Positions 1 to 8,709 are shown, counted from the first letter of the stretch. The stretch is 21,037 bases of DNA from Planctomycetota bacterium (GCA_029259935.1 JAJDEH010000236.1:1-21037), one strand, 5' to 3'. Notes: a model not told the origin generated them from the sequence alone. Made by a program: numbers and translations.

Positions 1-1
1 G

Positions 2-2086
2 GTCGCCCTACCGAATGGTGATTCCAGAAACGACACGCGGCCAGTTGGTGATAGGACGGTTACGGATGTATCGCCCCCGACGACGGACGTTAAACCACCG
101 AAAGATAAGGTTGCGGTATCGACAACCGGCGTGGACACGAATTCCAACCGGCCGACCACGGTAAGTCAGAACACGCAGCCAGACGTTGGCACGAACGATG
201 TTGCGACGTCTGATCCGATGGGCAACAAGTCCCAGCTTCCCAGCGCGGATCCAATTCCCATCAAACCTGTCGAGGTTGTTCAAGATCCGTCGGAACCTGA
301 TACACCGAAGCCTGATACGCCGTCGCCCAGCGAAGTGGTGGAAAAACCACTGGTTCCCTCCAAGCCGACACTCGACCCGTTGCCCTCTTTGGATGATGGC
401 GAGAAAAAGGATCCCGTTCCCGGCGAGGAAGAACGGCGGGAAAAATTGGTACTGTTGAAAGAGGCCTTCGCCGACGAATACGCGCAAGCCATTTCGAAAC
501 CCGGTAAGCAGCGACTGGCCGACACCTTGTTGAAATACGAAGGCGAAGTTAAAGACGACCAGGCGATGCGTTATGTCATTTTGACGCAGCTCTATTTGCT
601 CGGTGTCCATCTTGAAGATGCGTTGATGGCCGAAGGGGCCATCGAAGATGTGATTGCCGGTTACGCGGTTGACAATCTTCGCTTGCGGTCGCAGCTCTTG
701 GAGACGGCGGCAAGGTTTTCCAAATCGCCTTCCAATAAGCGTGCCATCGCCAACAGTGCGATCAGTTTGTTTGACATCGCCTTGCATACGGAAAAATTTG
801 ACGAGGCCGAGCAGGTGATGGAACTGATTGGCCATTTCGCCGAGGAGTTTGGCGACTCGGCGATGAAGGAAAACAACACGGCGCGGCAGACAGAATTGGA
901 GATGCGGCAAACGCATTTCAAAGAAGCAGATCAGGCGGCAAAGCGACTGGCCGCGGATCCTGACGACGCGGCGGCCTATTTGGCTTTGGGGAAGTACTTG
1001 TGCGCGTTTCGGCAGAATTGGGACGCCGGGCTGGAGTGGCTTTCCAAAGGGTCGGACCCAAAACTCCAGCATTTGGCACAACAAGATTTCGCATCGGATT
1101 CTTTCAGTGAACAGATCCAAGTTGCCGACGGTTGGTATGACGTGGCCAAGTCGCAACAGTCGCTGGCACCTTTTTTCAGCCGGTCGGCCTTTTTGTACAA
1201 GCAGGCTGTTTCCCGGACCAGCGGTATTGAGCAGGTCAAGATCCAGCGGCGGCTGGAGGAAATCGAACCGTTGGTGGGTGCCACGGTCGCGCCCAGCTAC
1301 GTTCCCCTGGTTGAAGGATTTCAGGTTGCCCAGGCCGCCGCGTCGGCCAGTGCCGAGGAACTGGTGGCAACGGCCTACGAGCAGGCACGTAGCGATGATT
1401 TCAAAAGGGCTACGCGTTCATTGATGAAAGCCGCCTCGATGAACAAACAAGACTTGAAGAACGAGTTCAGTTTATCGTTGTTGTACGTGGCCGGTATGAG
1501 GGACGCCGCGGCGGCGGAACGGCGTTTTGAAAAGTGCGCTCAGCAGCCCAATCTCGCGGCAGCCGCGCTGAACAACGCCGCGCTGTGCGAGCTGCAGTTG
1601 GGCAAGGCCAGCGAGGCCATTCGGCATCTGAAGCAGTCTCTCGAATACTCGCCCCCCTTGCCACAAGCAATTCATAACGCCCTCCGCCTCCATCGCGGCG
1701 TCTATGCCAAAAAGATCGCGATGCCATTGACGCAAAAGGATGAGTTGGAAGCCCTGCGCGAAGCTGCCGATAAGCTTGGGACCTCTTCGGACCGGAGTGA
1801 CGGCTGGCTGTATGTCTCGGCCGATAAGGACTTCTCGCCAAAAACGGGACTCGTGCTGGAAGACCACCGCTGTCTGATCTGCCATGGGCATGGTTTCGTT
1901 GATTGCCCCAATCGAAAGTGCTCGAAGGGTGTGGTCCGCGTAAAAAAGGCGCAGTCCTTCACCGAGCCGGTGACGGGTGGAACGGTGACGCGCAACGTAT
2001 CGGTTCCAACGACGTGTCGCACTTGCAGCGGTCGCGGCAACCAACGCTGTACTTTTTGCAGCAGCGGACGAGCGACCGGGTATTAA
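2..2086 (+). CDS. Partial TPR-like repeat protein with C-terminal DnaJ-type zinc knuckles
   Basis: The frame is open from base 2 with no stop, so the true start lies left of the window; a GTG at 131 is only an internal candidate. The visible 694 residues begin with a Pro/Lys/Asp-rich low-complexity linker (to about base 440). A helical repeat region follows whose opening (AFADEYAQAI, then VILTQLYLL and AVDNLRLRSQLLE) resembles a domain common in planctomycete surface proteins. TPR-like helices lie around bases 1340-1690 (ALNNAALCELQLGKASEAI). The last ~75 residues hold four cysteine pairs in DnaJ style: CLICHGHG, CPNRKCSKG, CRTCSGRG and CTFCSSG, presumably binding two zinc ions. No catalytic domain is visible, so a scaffold or protein-binding role is the most I would infer. 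Stop TAA at 2084-2086; the neighbouring ATP-grasp gene converges on it. Confidence 0.85.
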   Translation, partial: VALPNGDSRNDTRPVGDRTVTDVSPPTTDVKPPKDKVAVSTTGVDTNSNRPTTVSQNTQPDVGTNDVATSDPMGNKSQLPSADPIPIKPVEVVQDPSEPDTPKPDTPSPSEVVEKPLVPSKPTLDPLPSLDDGEKKDPVPGEEERREKLVLLKEAFADEYAQAISKPGKQRLADTLLKYEGEVKDDQAMRYVILTQLYLLGVHLEDALMAEGAIEDVIAGYAVDNLRLRSQLLETAARFSKSPSNKRAIANSAISLFDIALHTEKFDEAEQVMELIGHFAEEFGDSAMKENNTARQTELEMRQTHFKEADQAAKRLAADPDDAAAYLALGKYLCAFRQNWDAGLEWLSKGSDPKLQHLAQQDFASDSFSEQIQVADGWYDVAKSQQSLAPFFSRSAFLYKQAVSRTSGIEQVKIQRRLEEIEPLVGATVAPSYVPLVEGFQVAQAAASASAEELVATAYEQARSDDFKRATRSLMKAASMNKQDLKNEFSLSLLYVAGMRDAAAAERRFEKCAQQPNLAAAALNNAALCELQLGKASEAIRHLKQSLEYSPPLPQAIHNALRLHRGVYAKKIAMPLTQKDELEALREAADKLGTSSDRSDGWLYVSADKDFSPKTGLVLEDHRCLICHGHGFVDCPNRKCSKGVVRVKKAQSFTEPVTGGTVTRNVSVPTTCRTCSGRGNQRCTFCSSGRATGY

Positions 2087-2128
2087 CGTCTGGTACTCGC
2101 CCTTGGCAACAGAGGAATTCGAGCCGGT

Positions 2129-2159
2129 TCGCCCGTACGATACCTCGCCCGTACGATAC
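2129..2159. repeat. Two-copy 15-bp direct repeat between convergent genes
   Basis: TCGCCCGTACGATAC occurs exactly at 2129-2143 and again at 2145-2159, a period of 16 bases. The second copy touches the stop codon of the ATP-grasp gene on the minus strand. Each copy contains the palindrome GTAC. There is no T-run or convincing hairpin, so it does not look like an intrinsic terminator. Confidence 0.8.
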
Positions 2160-3442
2160 TACGTGGACGAGACTCCTAAGCAATTCGTCAGTTCGTCAAC
2201 AGGCATGTTTTGAATTGCCATCGCCGCGGACTCGGGAAGCGAGTAGTTTCCGACGGTGCGATTGACCAACGACGTCGCCGTTCGAGGCGCGGCGAGTAGC
2301 TGCAGCGTGACCGTCGTGGCGGGAATCAGGCTTAGCCAATCGTGGCGCCATCGTGTCAACTCATCCTGACTGTCACGGTACATATCCGCGCCGCGAAAGG
2401 CCCGCATGATTTCGCCACCCAATTCCAGGCGGCCGCCACCCTTCATGGCGTGCGTCATGAGCATCATGAAGCCTTGATGCGTGCGAACACCCTCACGTTG
2501 ATCCGCCGTGGACTCAATCGTTTCGTCGAGAGCCACCCGCAACCACTGTTCGCACAAGTTGACTCCGCACAGCGTGGCGTTCAAAGTTTCTCCGATTCGC
2601 GGGTTGGCCTCCAGGAACTGCCGCTGACCAGTCTCGGGATCATAAAAGTATTCCACGAACAGCGCGCCATGCCAGTCGAGGTGCGCGCCCAGTCGAGCGA
2701 CTTCGTCTTGAATTCCGGCATGCAACTTACTGACTCGGGCCATCGGCGCGCCACCCGCGCCAAGCACGCGCGATTCAGCGCCGTGCCAGGCGACAAGCTT
2801 CCCGCGCTGAAAGACGGTTTGAAACACGGACAGAATCCCCGTCGCCGGCTGTTGTATCAGCACTTCCGAGTCGCCGTCGAGTACACCGCTTTCGTCCAGC
2901 CGGGCGGCAATATCCGTCAGTTCGCCCGCGTCTTCGGCCCGAAAAACGCCGCGGCCCGCCGTGCTGTGAGATAGTTTTACAAAGCACGGAAAGTCGCCAT
3001 GCTGCTGAAGTTGCTGGCGCGTGTGGACGAACGCGGTTTCGGGGTACGGCAAATCAAGCTGCGTCAGCAAGCGATTGAAATCCGCTTTGCCTTGCACCTG
3101 CTGAATCGCCTCAAAGCTGGGCAGGGCGGTGCCGACATGCTGGCTCAACTCGTCGCGGACGCGGGCCAAAAGAAATACGTGTTCATGAGTCGGAAAGACC
3201 ACGTCGTATTCTTCCGCGCGGAGCCGTTCGGCTAGAAATCTTAAGAATTCTTGTGGGTGTTTGGAATACGAAGGGCATCGGTGCCACCGCCGGACAAATC
3301 GGGAAAATCGGCATTGGCAGAAGGGCGACGGGTCCAGCAGATCGATGGTGTGCCGTCCGCCGAGCGCATAGAGCGTCTGCCGAGCCGACGTGCTGGAGCC
3401 CTCGGTAAGCAGTATTTTCAGACGACGACCCTCCGCGCTCAT
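2159..3442 (-). CDS. ATP-grasp family carboxylate-amine ligase
   Basis: A 427-residue protein with the ATP-grasp layout. The N-terminal pre-ATP-grasp part begins RRLKILLTEGSS (residues 6-17). A docking segment QGKADFNRLL is at 117-126. The nucleotide-binding loop FVKLSHSTAGRGV (154-166) carries the likely ATP-binding Lys156. The magnesium-binding strand FLEANPRIGETLNA (276-289) carries Glu278 and Asn280, as in CarB-like and biotin-carboxylase-like enzymes. The family joins a carboxylate to an amine or other nucleophile through an acyl phosphate; the substrate cannot be read from sequence. I chose ATG at 3442 because the motif block starts soon after it; a TTG at 3484 would add 14 residues, and neither start has a strong Shine-Dalgarno site. 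It is divergent from the reductase/GH3 pair, about 190 bases away, so shared control is possible. Confidence 0.88.
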   Translation of the reverse strand: MSAEGRRLKILLTEGSSTSARQTLYALGGRHTIDLLDPSPFCQCRFSRFVRRWHRCPSYSKHPQEFLRFLAERLRAEEYDVVFPTHEHVFLLARVRDELSQHVGTALPSFEAIQQVQGKADFNRLLTQLDLPYPETAFVHTRQQLQQHGDFPCFVKLSHSTAGRGVFRAEDAGELTDIAARLDESGVLDGDSEVLIQQPATGILSVFQTVFQRGKLVAWHGAESRVLGAGGAPMARVSKLHAGIQDEVARLGAHLDWHGALFVEYFYDPETGQRQFLEANPRIGETLNATLCGVNLCEQWLRVALDETIESTADQREGVRTHQGFMMLMTHAMKGGGRLELGGEIMRAFRGADMYRDSQDELTRWRHDWLSLIPATTVTLQLLAAPRTATSLVNRTVGNYSLPESAAMAIQNMPVDELTNCLGVSST

Positions 3443-3631
3443 AAGCAATTCATCGACCCTTGGCAGCTCACAATCAATGTTCAATTAAACTAAGATAGTC
3501 GTAAGGGGCCGATTCCGCGAACCGGCTTTCGTCGGACGGCTCGGCACATTTCCCATTAACCGCTTTCCCGCCGTTTGATACACTCGAAACCCGCCGCCGA
3601 CCCTCCACCTCTATTCTCGACCTGCTGTTTC

Positions 3632-4693
3632 ATGAAAGTAAGCGTACTGGGTGCCGGCGCGATTGGCTCGATGGTGGGCGGCTTGATCAAGCAGCACGCG
3701 CCGGATGTCGAAATGTTGCTGGTCATGCGGGGCGAGCATGGGCGCGTCGTCCAACAGCGCGGAAAGATCCAACTCGATGGCCCCTGGGGTCGGCATGACG
3801 TATCGGTCGATGTATCGTTCGACGTGGCGGACATCGCGGGTTCGGACTTTGTGCTTTTGACCGTCAAGTCGCAAGCTACCGAGGAAGCGATCTCCGGTGC
3901 CGCGCCCCAGCTTGGGGACGCCACGGTGATCTCGATTCAAAACGGAATCAACGACGAAACGCTATTGAAACACGTCCGCCTCGAGCGGTTGGTGATGGGG
4001 ATGACGGCGACCAACATCGCCATTCTCGAGCCGGGTACGGTGAGCCTGCAACTGGATGGAGCAACCGTCGTCGGTCCAGCGCCCGACGGAAGCAACCAGG
4101 AAGCGACGCGGCAAGCGGCTCGATTACTGGACAAGCCTGGCTTGCAAATTGAGCAACACGAGAATATCCTCGGCATTCGCTATAACAAGCTAGCACAGAA
4201 CGCTATCGGGTACGCTTCCTGCATGTCGGCGTCGAATTTCATCACCGAGGCCGTTTGTTACCGGCCCTGGCGAACGCATGTGGGCGCCCCGATCATCGAC
4301 GAGTGCATTCGGGCCTATCAGCTAGCAGGCATTGAATTGGCGAAGATCCCCGGTCGCCCGGACGTGCGGAAAATCCGCCGATTTCTGACATCGCTGGACA
4401 AACCCGTCATCGGTTCGATTGTCGGTTTCGGCGCGAAAATGATCTACAACCGCAAGCCGATCATCTACTCGCTCTATCTGGATTTGAAACACGGCAAGAA
4501 GACTGAAGTGGATTTTATCAACGGTCAGGTGGTACGATTGGCCGAAATGCACGGCGGCGCAGCACCGCGCAACGCACTGGTCGTGCGGATGGTCCGCGAA
4601 TTGGAGGCCCGTGGTGACGGCTCGTTCTATTCGCGCGAAGAAGTAGTCGATCGGTTCCGTGAACTTGAATCAACTTTGTCCCCACCGGCATGA
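3632..4693 (+). CDS. Ketopantoate reductase family (ApbA/PanE-like) oxidoreductase
   Basis: 353 residues, slightly longer than typical PanE (about 300). The Rossmann NADPH loop GAGAIG is at residues 7-12. TVKSQAT (77-83) and QNGIN (103-107) are family motifs that shape the cofactor and substrate pocket. YNKLAQN (184-190) carries the expected catalytic Lys186. KTEVDFINGQVV (290-301) carries the acidic residue typical of the C-terminal helical domain. The classical reaction is NADPH reduction of 2-dehydropantoate to pantoate for CoA synthesis, but many paralogues act on other 2-oxoacids, so I give no symbol. ATG at 3632 opens directly on MKVSVLGAGAIG; an in-frame upstream start at 3575 would add 19 residues without family character. 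Only 21 bases separate the stop from the GH3 gene, so the two are probably co-transcribed. Confidence 0.9.
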   Translation: MKVSVLGAGAIGSMVGGLIKQHAPDVEMLLVMRGEHGRVVQQRGKIQLDGPWGRHDVSVDVSFDVADIAGSDFVLLTVKSQATEEAISGAAPQLGDATVISIQNGINDETLLKHVRLERLVMGMTATNIAILEPGTVSLQLDGATVVGPAPDGSNQEATRQAARLLDKPGLQIEQHENILGIRYNKLAQNAIGYASCMSASNFITEAVCYRPWRTHVGAPIIDECIRAYQLAGIELAKIPGRPDVRKIRRFLTSLDKPVIGSIVGFGAKMIYNRKPIIYSLYLDLKHGKKTEVDFINGQVVRLAEMHGGAAPRNALVVRMVRELEARGDGSFYSREEVVDRFRELESTLSPPA

Positions 4694-4714
4694 ATTGTCG
4701 AGGCTGAAGAGACG

Positions 4715-6394
4715 ATGATTAAGCTGGGAATGCAAGCTGTGATTTGGTGGCACTACCGCCGCGTGAAGCGGTTTTTGGCCCAGGCGGATCAAGCACCGCG
4801 AATACAACGCGAGGCGCTTTTTAGCAAGATCCGCCGCAATGCGGACAGCGATTTCGGTCGCGCGCATCGATTTGGTGATATTCGCAACGTCGACGACTTC
4901 CGCCGCCAAGTTCCGATCACCGATTACGATTACTATTACGATTACATCGAACGCGTGAAGCAAGGCCAGGTCACGGCGATGTTCGCGCCGTCGACCAAGA
5001 TCCTGATGTTCGCCATGTCGTCGGGAACGACGAACAAGTCGAAGTTCATTCCCATCACGGGCGACTTCTTTCGCGAATACCGAGACAGTTGGCTGGTGTG
5101 GGGCGCTCGCAATTTCCATGATCACTCGGAACTGCTCGGCAAGAAGAATCTGCAACTGACCAGCGACTGGCAGCAGTTTCATACCGAGGGCGGAATCCCC
5201 TGCGGGAACATTAGCGGGTTGGCCATCGAAGTCGCGCCGCGGATCACTCGGCCCATCCATGCACTTCCCCCCATGGTCAACAAGATTCATGATACGGCGG
5301 CCAAGCAGTACACCGTGCTGCGGATCGCAATGCGGCTGCGCAATGTCGGCATGGCGATCACCGCCAATCCGAGTACGCTGGTGGAATTGGCCCGCCGCGC
5401 CGACCAGCACCGCGAGTCGCTGATTCGCGACATCTACGACGGCACGTTGTCGCAAGAGCTGAACCTCCCCGCGAAAGTCCGTGAGTCGTTGCGGCCTTAC
5501 ATCACTCGCGCTGATAAAACGCGCGCAAAAGAACTGGAAGGCGTGGTCGAACGAACAGGCTCGTTGTTTCCCAAGGACTTTTGGCCGGAAATGAGCATGT
5601 TGTGCGTGTGGTTGGGTGGATCGGTTGGCGTCTATTTGCCCATGCTGAAAGAATACTACGGCGACACGGCACTGCGCGATCATGGCTTGTCGGCCACGGA
5701 GGGACATATCACGACGCCGATCGAGGACGGCACTTGCGCGGGAATTCTCGACTACCGCAATATGTACTACGAATTCGTTCCGCGGGACGAATTGGAATCC
5801 GACTCGCCGACGATTTTGGAAGCGCACGAACTAGAGGAAGGGAAGGACTACTTCATACTGTTGACCACTTCTAATGGCCTGTATCGCTACGACATTCACG
5901 ATGTCGTGCGGTGCGTCGGCTATGAAGGCCGCACGCCGGTGCTGGAATTCCTGAACAAAGGCGCGCACTTTTCCAGCATCACCGGAGAAAAACTGAGCGA
6001 ATTTCAGGTTGTTTCGTCGGTCAAACAGGCCTACGAAGACCTCGGCTTGCCGATCGAGCAATTTACTATCGCGCCCGTGATGGAGGGCGGCCGCCCGGGA
6101 TACGTTCTGTTGCTGGAACCCATCCAACCGCATCAGCAACCGCGCGACAACGCCCGGATTACGAGCGCGATCGAAGGGCACTTGAAAAAACTGAACATCG
6201 AGTACGGCGAAAAACAGGATTCGGGCCGTCTTTTACCGCTGGCCGTGCAGGAGGTTCCGCCCGGCACATGGGACGCCTTGCGAGCCCGCAAGCGCGCGGA
6301 AAACCGCGTGGTTGTCGAATATAAGCATCCATGTCTTGTTGGAGATCTTGAGTTCGTTAACCGAATTGCGGACGTGGCCTCGGCAGCAAAGTAG
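4715..6394 (+). CDS. GH3 auxin-responsive promoter family acyl-amide synthetase
   Basis: 559 residues, full length for bacterial GH3 proteins. GH3 belongs to the acyl-adenylating (ANL) superfamily: the enzyme activates a carboxylic acid with ATP and couples it to an amine, classically an amino acid in plants. Three nucleotide motifs are visible: SSGTTNKSK at 102-110 (phosphate loop), LSATEGH at 325-331, and YRYDIHDVVRCVGY at 390-403. GEKLSE (424-429) marks the hinge to the C-terminal domain, and KHPCL (537-541) near the end matches the conserved basic tail. No signal peptide or membrane segment, so cytoplasmic. ATG at 4715 follows the reductase stop by 21 bases, with a purine-rich GAAGAG before it. 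The bacterial substrate is unknown. Confidence 0.93.
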   Translation: MIKLGMQAVIWWHYRRVKRFLAQADQAPRIQREALFSKIRRNADSDFGRAHRFGDIRNVDDFRRQVPITDYDYYYDYIERVKQGQVTAMFAPSTKILMFAMSSGTTNKSKFIPITGDFFREYRDSWLVWGARNFHDHSELLGKKNLQLTSDWQQFHTEGGIPCGNISGLAIEVAPRITRPIHALPPMVNKIHDTAAKQYTVLRIAMRLRNVGMAITANPSTLVELARRADQHRESLIRDIYDGTLSQELNLPAKVRESLRPYITRADKTRAKELEGVVERTGSLFPKDFWPEMSMLCVWLGGSVGVYLPMLKEYYGDTALRDHGLSATEGHITTPIEDGTCAGILDYRNMYYEFVPRDELESDSPTILEAHELEEGKDYFILLTTSNGLYRYDIHDVVRCVGYEGRTPVLEFLNKGAHFSSITGEKLSEFQVVSSVKQAYEDLGLPIEQFTIAPVMEGGRPGYVLLLEPIQPHQQPRDNARITSAIEGHLKKLNIEYGEKQDSGRLLPLAVQEVPPGTWDALRARKRAENRVVVEYKHPCLVGDLEFVNRIADVASAAK

Positions 6395-6602
6395 TGCTGC
6401 TTCCATCCAGTAGGTGACGCACGGCGTGCCCAGAGCCGGCGTTCGATCTTGCCTGTATCGAGTGACTGCGACGTTGTCATGTCGGCATGGCCTACGAAAT
6501 GCTGAAACGGCGGCCGCCCGTTGGACCTTGGCGAGCGTCGTGGAGATTCAGTATCATTTCGGGTGAACGTATGTGTTGGCGTGAGCGAATCAACCCGCGG
6601 TA

Positions 6603-7487
6603 TTGGCCTTGTCGAAATCATCGAACGCACGCAACGAGTCCGCACCAAAATCTTGGCGCGAACGATGGTACGAAATCATCTTCGAAGCGGATACGCCCGC
6701 CGGCAAGTTGTTCGACGTACTGCTGCTCATTGCGATCGTACTCAGCGTCTTGGTGGTGATGTGTGAGAGCGTCGACACAATCCGCCAGGACTACGCCAGG
6801 TTGCTCGTCGGCGCGGAATGGCTTTTCACGCTGGTGTTCACCGTCGAATATGGCGTGCGAATCGCTTGTGCCCGCCGTCCTTGGCGTTACATTCTCAGCT
6901 TTTACGGGATTGTCGATCTATTGGCCATCTTGCCGACGTATATCATCGCGTTGCCCTTTTTCTCGGCGCGTGCCACGGCGCAGCGATTGGCGGTTATCCG
7001 GGCGCTTCGCCTGTTGCGGGCTTTTCGCATTTTCAAATTGGGTCACATGTTGTCGGAGGCCGCCGCCCTGCGCCAGGCGGTATGGGCCGCTCGCGCCAAA
7101 ATCGCCGTATTCTTGTCCTTCGTCGTGATTGCCGTGGTGATCGTCGGATCGGCCATGCATGTGATTGAAGGCGGGCGAGTCGATGCCAACGGCGATTCGA
7201 TCCCCACGGGCTTCGATTCGATCCCGGAAAGCATCTATTGGGCCGTGGTGACCTTGACGACGGTCGGTTATGGCGACGTTTCGCCATCCACCGCGCTGGG
7301 CAAAGCACTGGCGGCCTGCATGATGATCCTTGGCTATTGTATGATCATCGTGCCGACCGGAATTGTAACAGCCGAACTGGCCCACACCGGCGGCAAACGG
7401 CCCACGACACAAGTTTGCCCCGAATGCATGGCGGAAGGCCACGACGCCGATGCCGCCCACTGCAAATATTGTGGAAGCAAATTGTAA
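6603..7487 (+). CDS. Voltage-gated-type potassium channel with C-terminal zinc ribbon
   Basis: 294 residues with a six-helix Kv-like layout: S1 about 38-55, S2 about 70-90, S3 about 97-119, and a voltage-sensor S4 at 128-150 with basic residues at Arg128, 133, 136, 139, 142 and Lys145. S5 is about 165-187, the pore helix is 207-219, the selectivity filter TVGYGD is 220-225, and S6 about 232-260. It should form tetrameric K+-selective pores in the inner membrane. The C-terminus has no RCK domain; it ends in CPEC (272-275) and CKYC (287-290), a two-knuckle zinc ribbon. The start is TTG at 6603 (or 6609): an in-frame TGA at 6582 excludes earlier ATGs, and the amphipathic pre-S1 segment needs this start. 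The J-like gene follows 16-28 bases later. Confidence 0.93.
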   Translation: MALSKSSNARNESAPKSWRERWYEIIFEADTPAGKLFDVLLLIAIVLSVLVVMCESVDTIRQDYARLLVGAEWLFTLVFTVEYGVRIACARRPWRYILSFYGIVDLLAILPTYIIALPFFSARATAQRLAVIRALRLLRAFRIFKLGHMLSEAAALRQAVWAARAKIAVFLSFVVIAVVIVGSAMHVIEGGRVDANGDSIPTGFDSIPESIYWAVVTLTTVGYGDVSPSTALGKALAACMMILGYCMIIVPTGIVTAELAHTGGKRPTTQVCPECMAEGHDADAAHCKYCGSKL

Positions 7488-7515
7488 GTTGCCCTGATGC
7501 AGGATGGTCGGGAAT

Positions 7516-8667
7516 ATGTCTGACGAATTTGACCCATACTTCAAGTGGCTGGGAATTCCACCCGACGAACAGCCAGCGAATCACTACCGACTGCTGGGAG
7601 TTCCCAAGTTTGTCGATGATCCCGACGTGATCGAGAATGCCGCCGACCAACGGATGATGATGTTGCGGACGTTGCAAACCGGACGGCAAGCGGCACTCTC
7701 TCAACAAATGCTCAACGAGATTTCCACGGCGAGGGGGACGCTTCTAAATTCGGAAAAGAAAACGGCCTATGATGACGAGTTGCGGGCAGCCGACCATTCA
7801 GGGTCGAAAAGAGAAGCGGAAGGCGTGAATTCCCAAGTGCCTACTGCGTCGCTGCCTGCCCCCTGGGCCGAAGTAACGCCCCGTCCGAGCAAACGCGGTT
7901 CGACCTCTCGATTGCCGGCAACGGTCGCCGTCGCTGGCGGCCTTGTGGTCCTGAGCGCGGCGGCGATTGTGGCTGGCGTATTTTTTTTGAGAGGACCCAA
8001 CGAGCCTTCAGGTTCGGAAGTCGATCAGCCAACCGGAAATAGTGCCGGCAGTGAGATTGTCGAACGGAGTGATTCAGCCGACGGCGCGGGCTCGCCGGAT
8101 CTCTTGGCGGATGGAACGGCGATCGACTTGCTGGCACGAATTGATCCGGCGCGTGATGCCGTCAAAGGCGAGTGGAAGTTTATGGGCGGTGCCTTGGTGT
8201 CGCCGAAACTGAAACACGCCCGGTTGCAAATTGAATGCGTACCGCCGGCGGACTACCGAGTCGAAATAGTGCTGGAGCGCATCGAAGGGGATGAAGCATT
8301 TGCCTGTGGATTGGTGTGCGTTGGCCGGCAATTCGCGGCGACGCTGGACGGCTGGAATGGGACCAAGAGTCTGCTGCAAGCGGTGGATCGACAGTGGGTG
8401 AACAATGAATCGGCCAAGAAAATCAAGGTCTTTAAGAACAGCCAGCGCGCGGAAGTCGTGTACACAGTGCGATCGGACAGGATCACCGTGGCCGTCGATG
8501 GCCAAATCGCGATCGACTGGAAGGGCGACCCGCAACGTTTGTCGCTGCCGTCTGAGTTTGTTATTCCCGGCAAGCAGAATCTGTTTGTCTGCTGCTATGA
8601 CAGCGTCTATCACATTCACCAGATGACGTTGACGCCCTTGAGCGAGACGCCTCTACCAACGCCGTAG
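7516..8667 (+). CDS. J-like domain, single TM and lectin-like C-terminal domain protein
   Basis: 383 residues. The N-terminus (FDPYFKWLGIPP, then HYRLLGVP at residues 23-30) is the planctomycete J-like module. It keeps the J-domain helix pattern through KTAYDDELR (82-90) but lacks the HPD tripeptide, so it should not stimulate DnaK in the usual way. A polar linker leads to one TM helix (about 134-158). After a Ser/Glu/Gly-rich spacer comes a beta-rich domain (about 203-383) with ALVSPKLKHARLQI, DGWNG and IDWKGDP, resembling the concanavalin-like domain of planctomycete DUF1583/DUF1080-like proteins. The N-terminus is likely cytoplasmic and the beta domain external. The family usually starts at MSDxFDP, hence ATG 7516; ATG 7504 is in frame and possible. 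Probably co-transcribed with the channel gene. Confidence 0.8.
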   Translation: MSDEFDPYFKWLGIPPDEQPANHYRLLGVPKFVDDPDVIENAADQRMMMLRTLQTGRQAALSQQMLNEISTARGTLLNSEKKTAYDDELRAADHSGSKREAEGVNSQVPTASLPAPWAEVTPRPSKRGSTSRLPATVAVAGGLVVLSAAAIVAGVFFLRGPNEPSGSEVDQPTGNSAGSEIVERSDSADGAGSPDLLADGTAIDLLARIDPARDAVKGEWKFMGGALVSPKLKHARLQIECVPPADYRVEIVLERIEGDEAFACGLVCVGRQFAATLDGWNGTKSLLQAVDRQWVNNESAKKIKVFKNSQRAEVVYTVRSDRITVAVDGQIAIDWKGDPQRLSLPSEFVIPGKQNLFVCCYDSVYHIHQMTLTPLSETPLPTP

Positions 8668-8709
8668 TTGATCCCCGAATGGCGCGAACACGGTCGCGAC
8701 GTGACAGGA

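Noticed and set aside
8..1156. Long minus-strand open frame (382 codons) opposite the TPR-like gene
   Set aside because: Exactly antisense to a protein with recognisable repeats and zinc knuckles; the translation is Arg/Phe/Gln-rich without domains, as expected from codon bias of the real gene.
4670..5827. Minus-strand open frame (385 codons) opposite the GH3 gene
   Set aside because: The plus strand carries all GH3 motifs; the antisense translation (many Arg, His, Phe, Val) shows no family pattern.
6133..6648. Minus-strand open frame covering the GH3/channel gap
   Set aside because: Mostly antisense to GH3, Arg/Ser-rich and without motif; I do not support a gene in the 6395-6602 gap.
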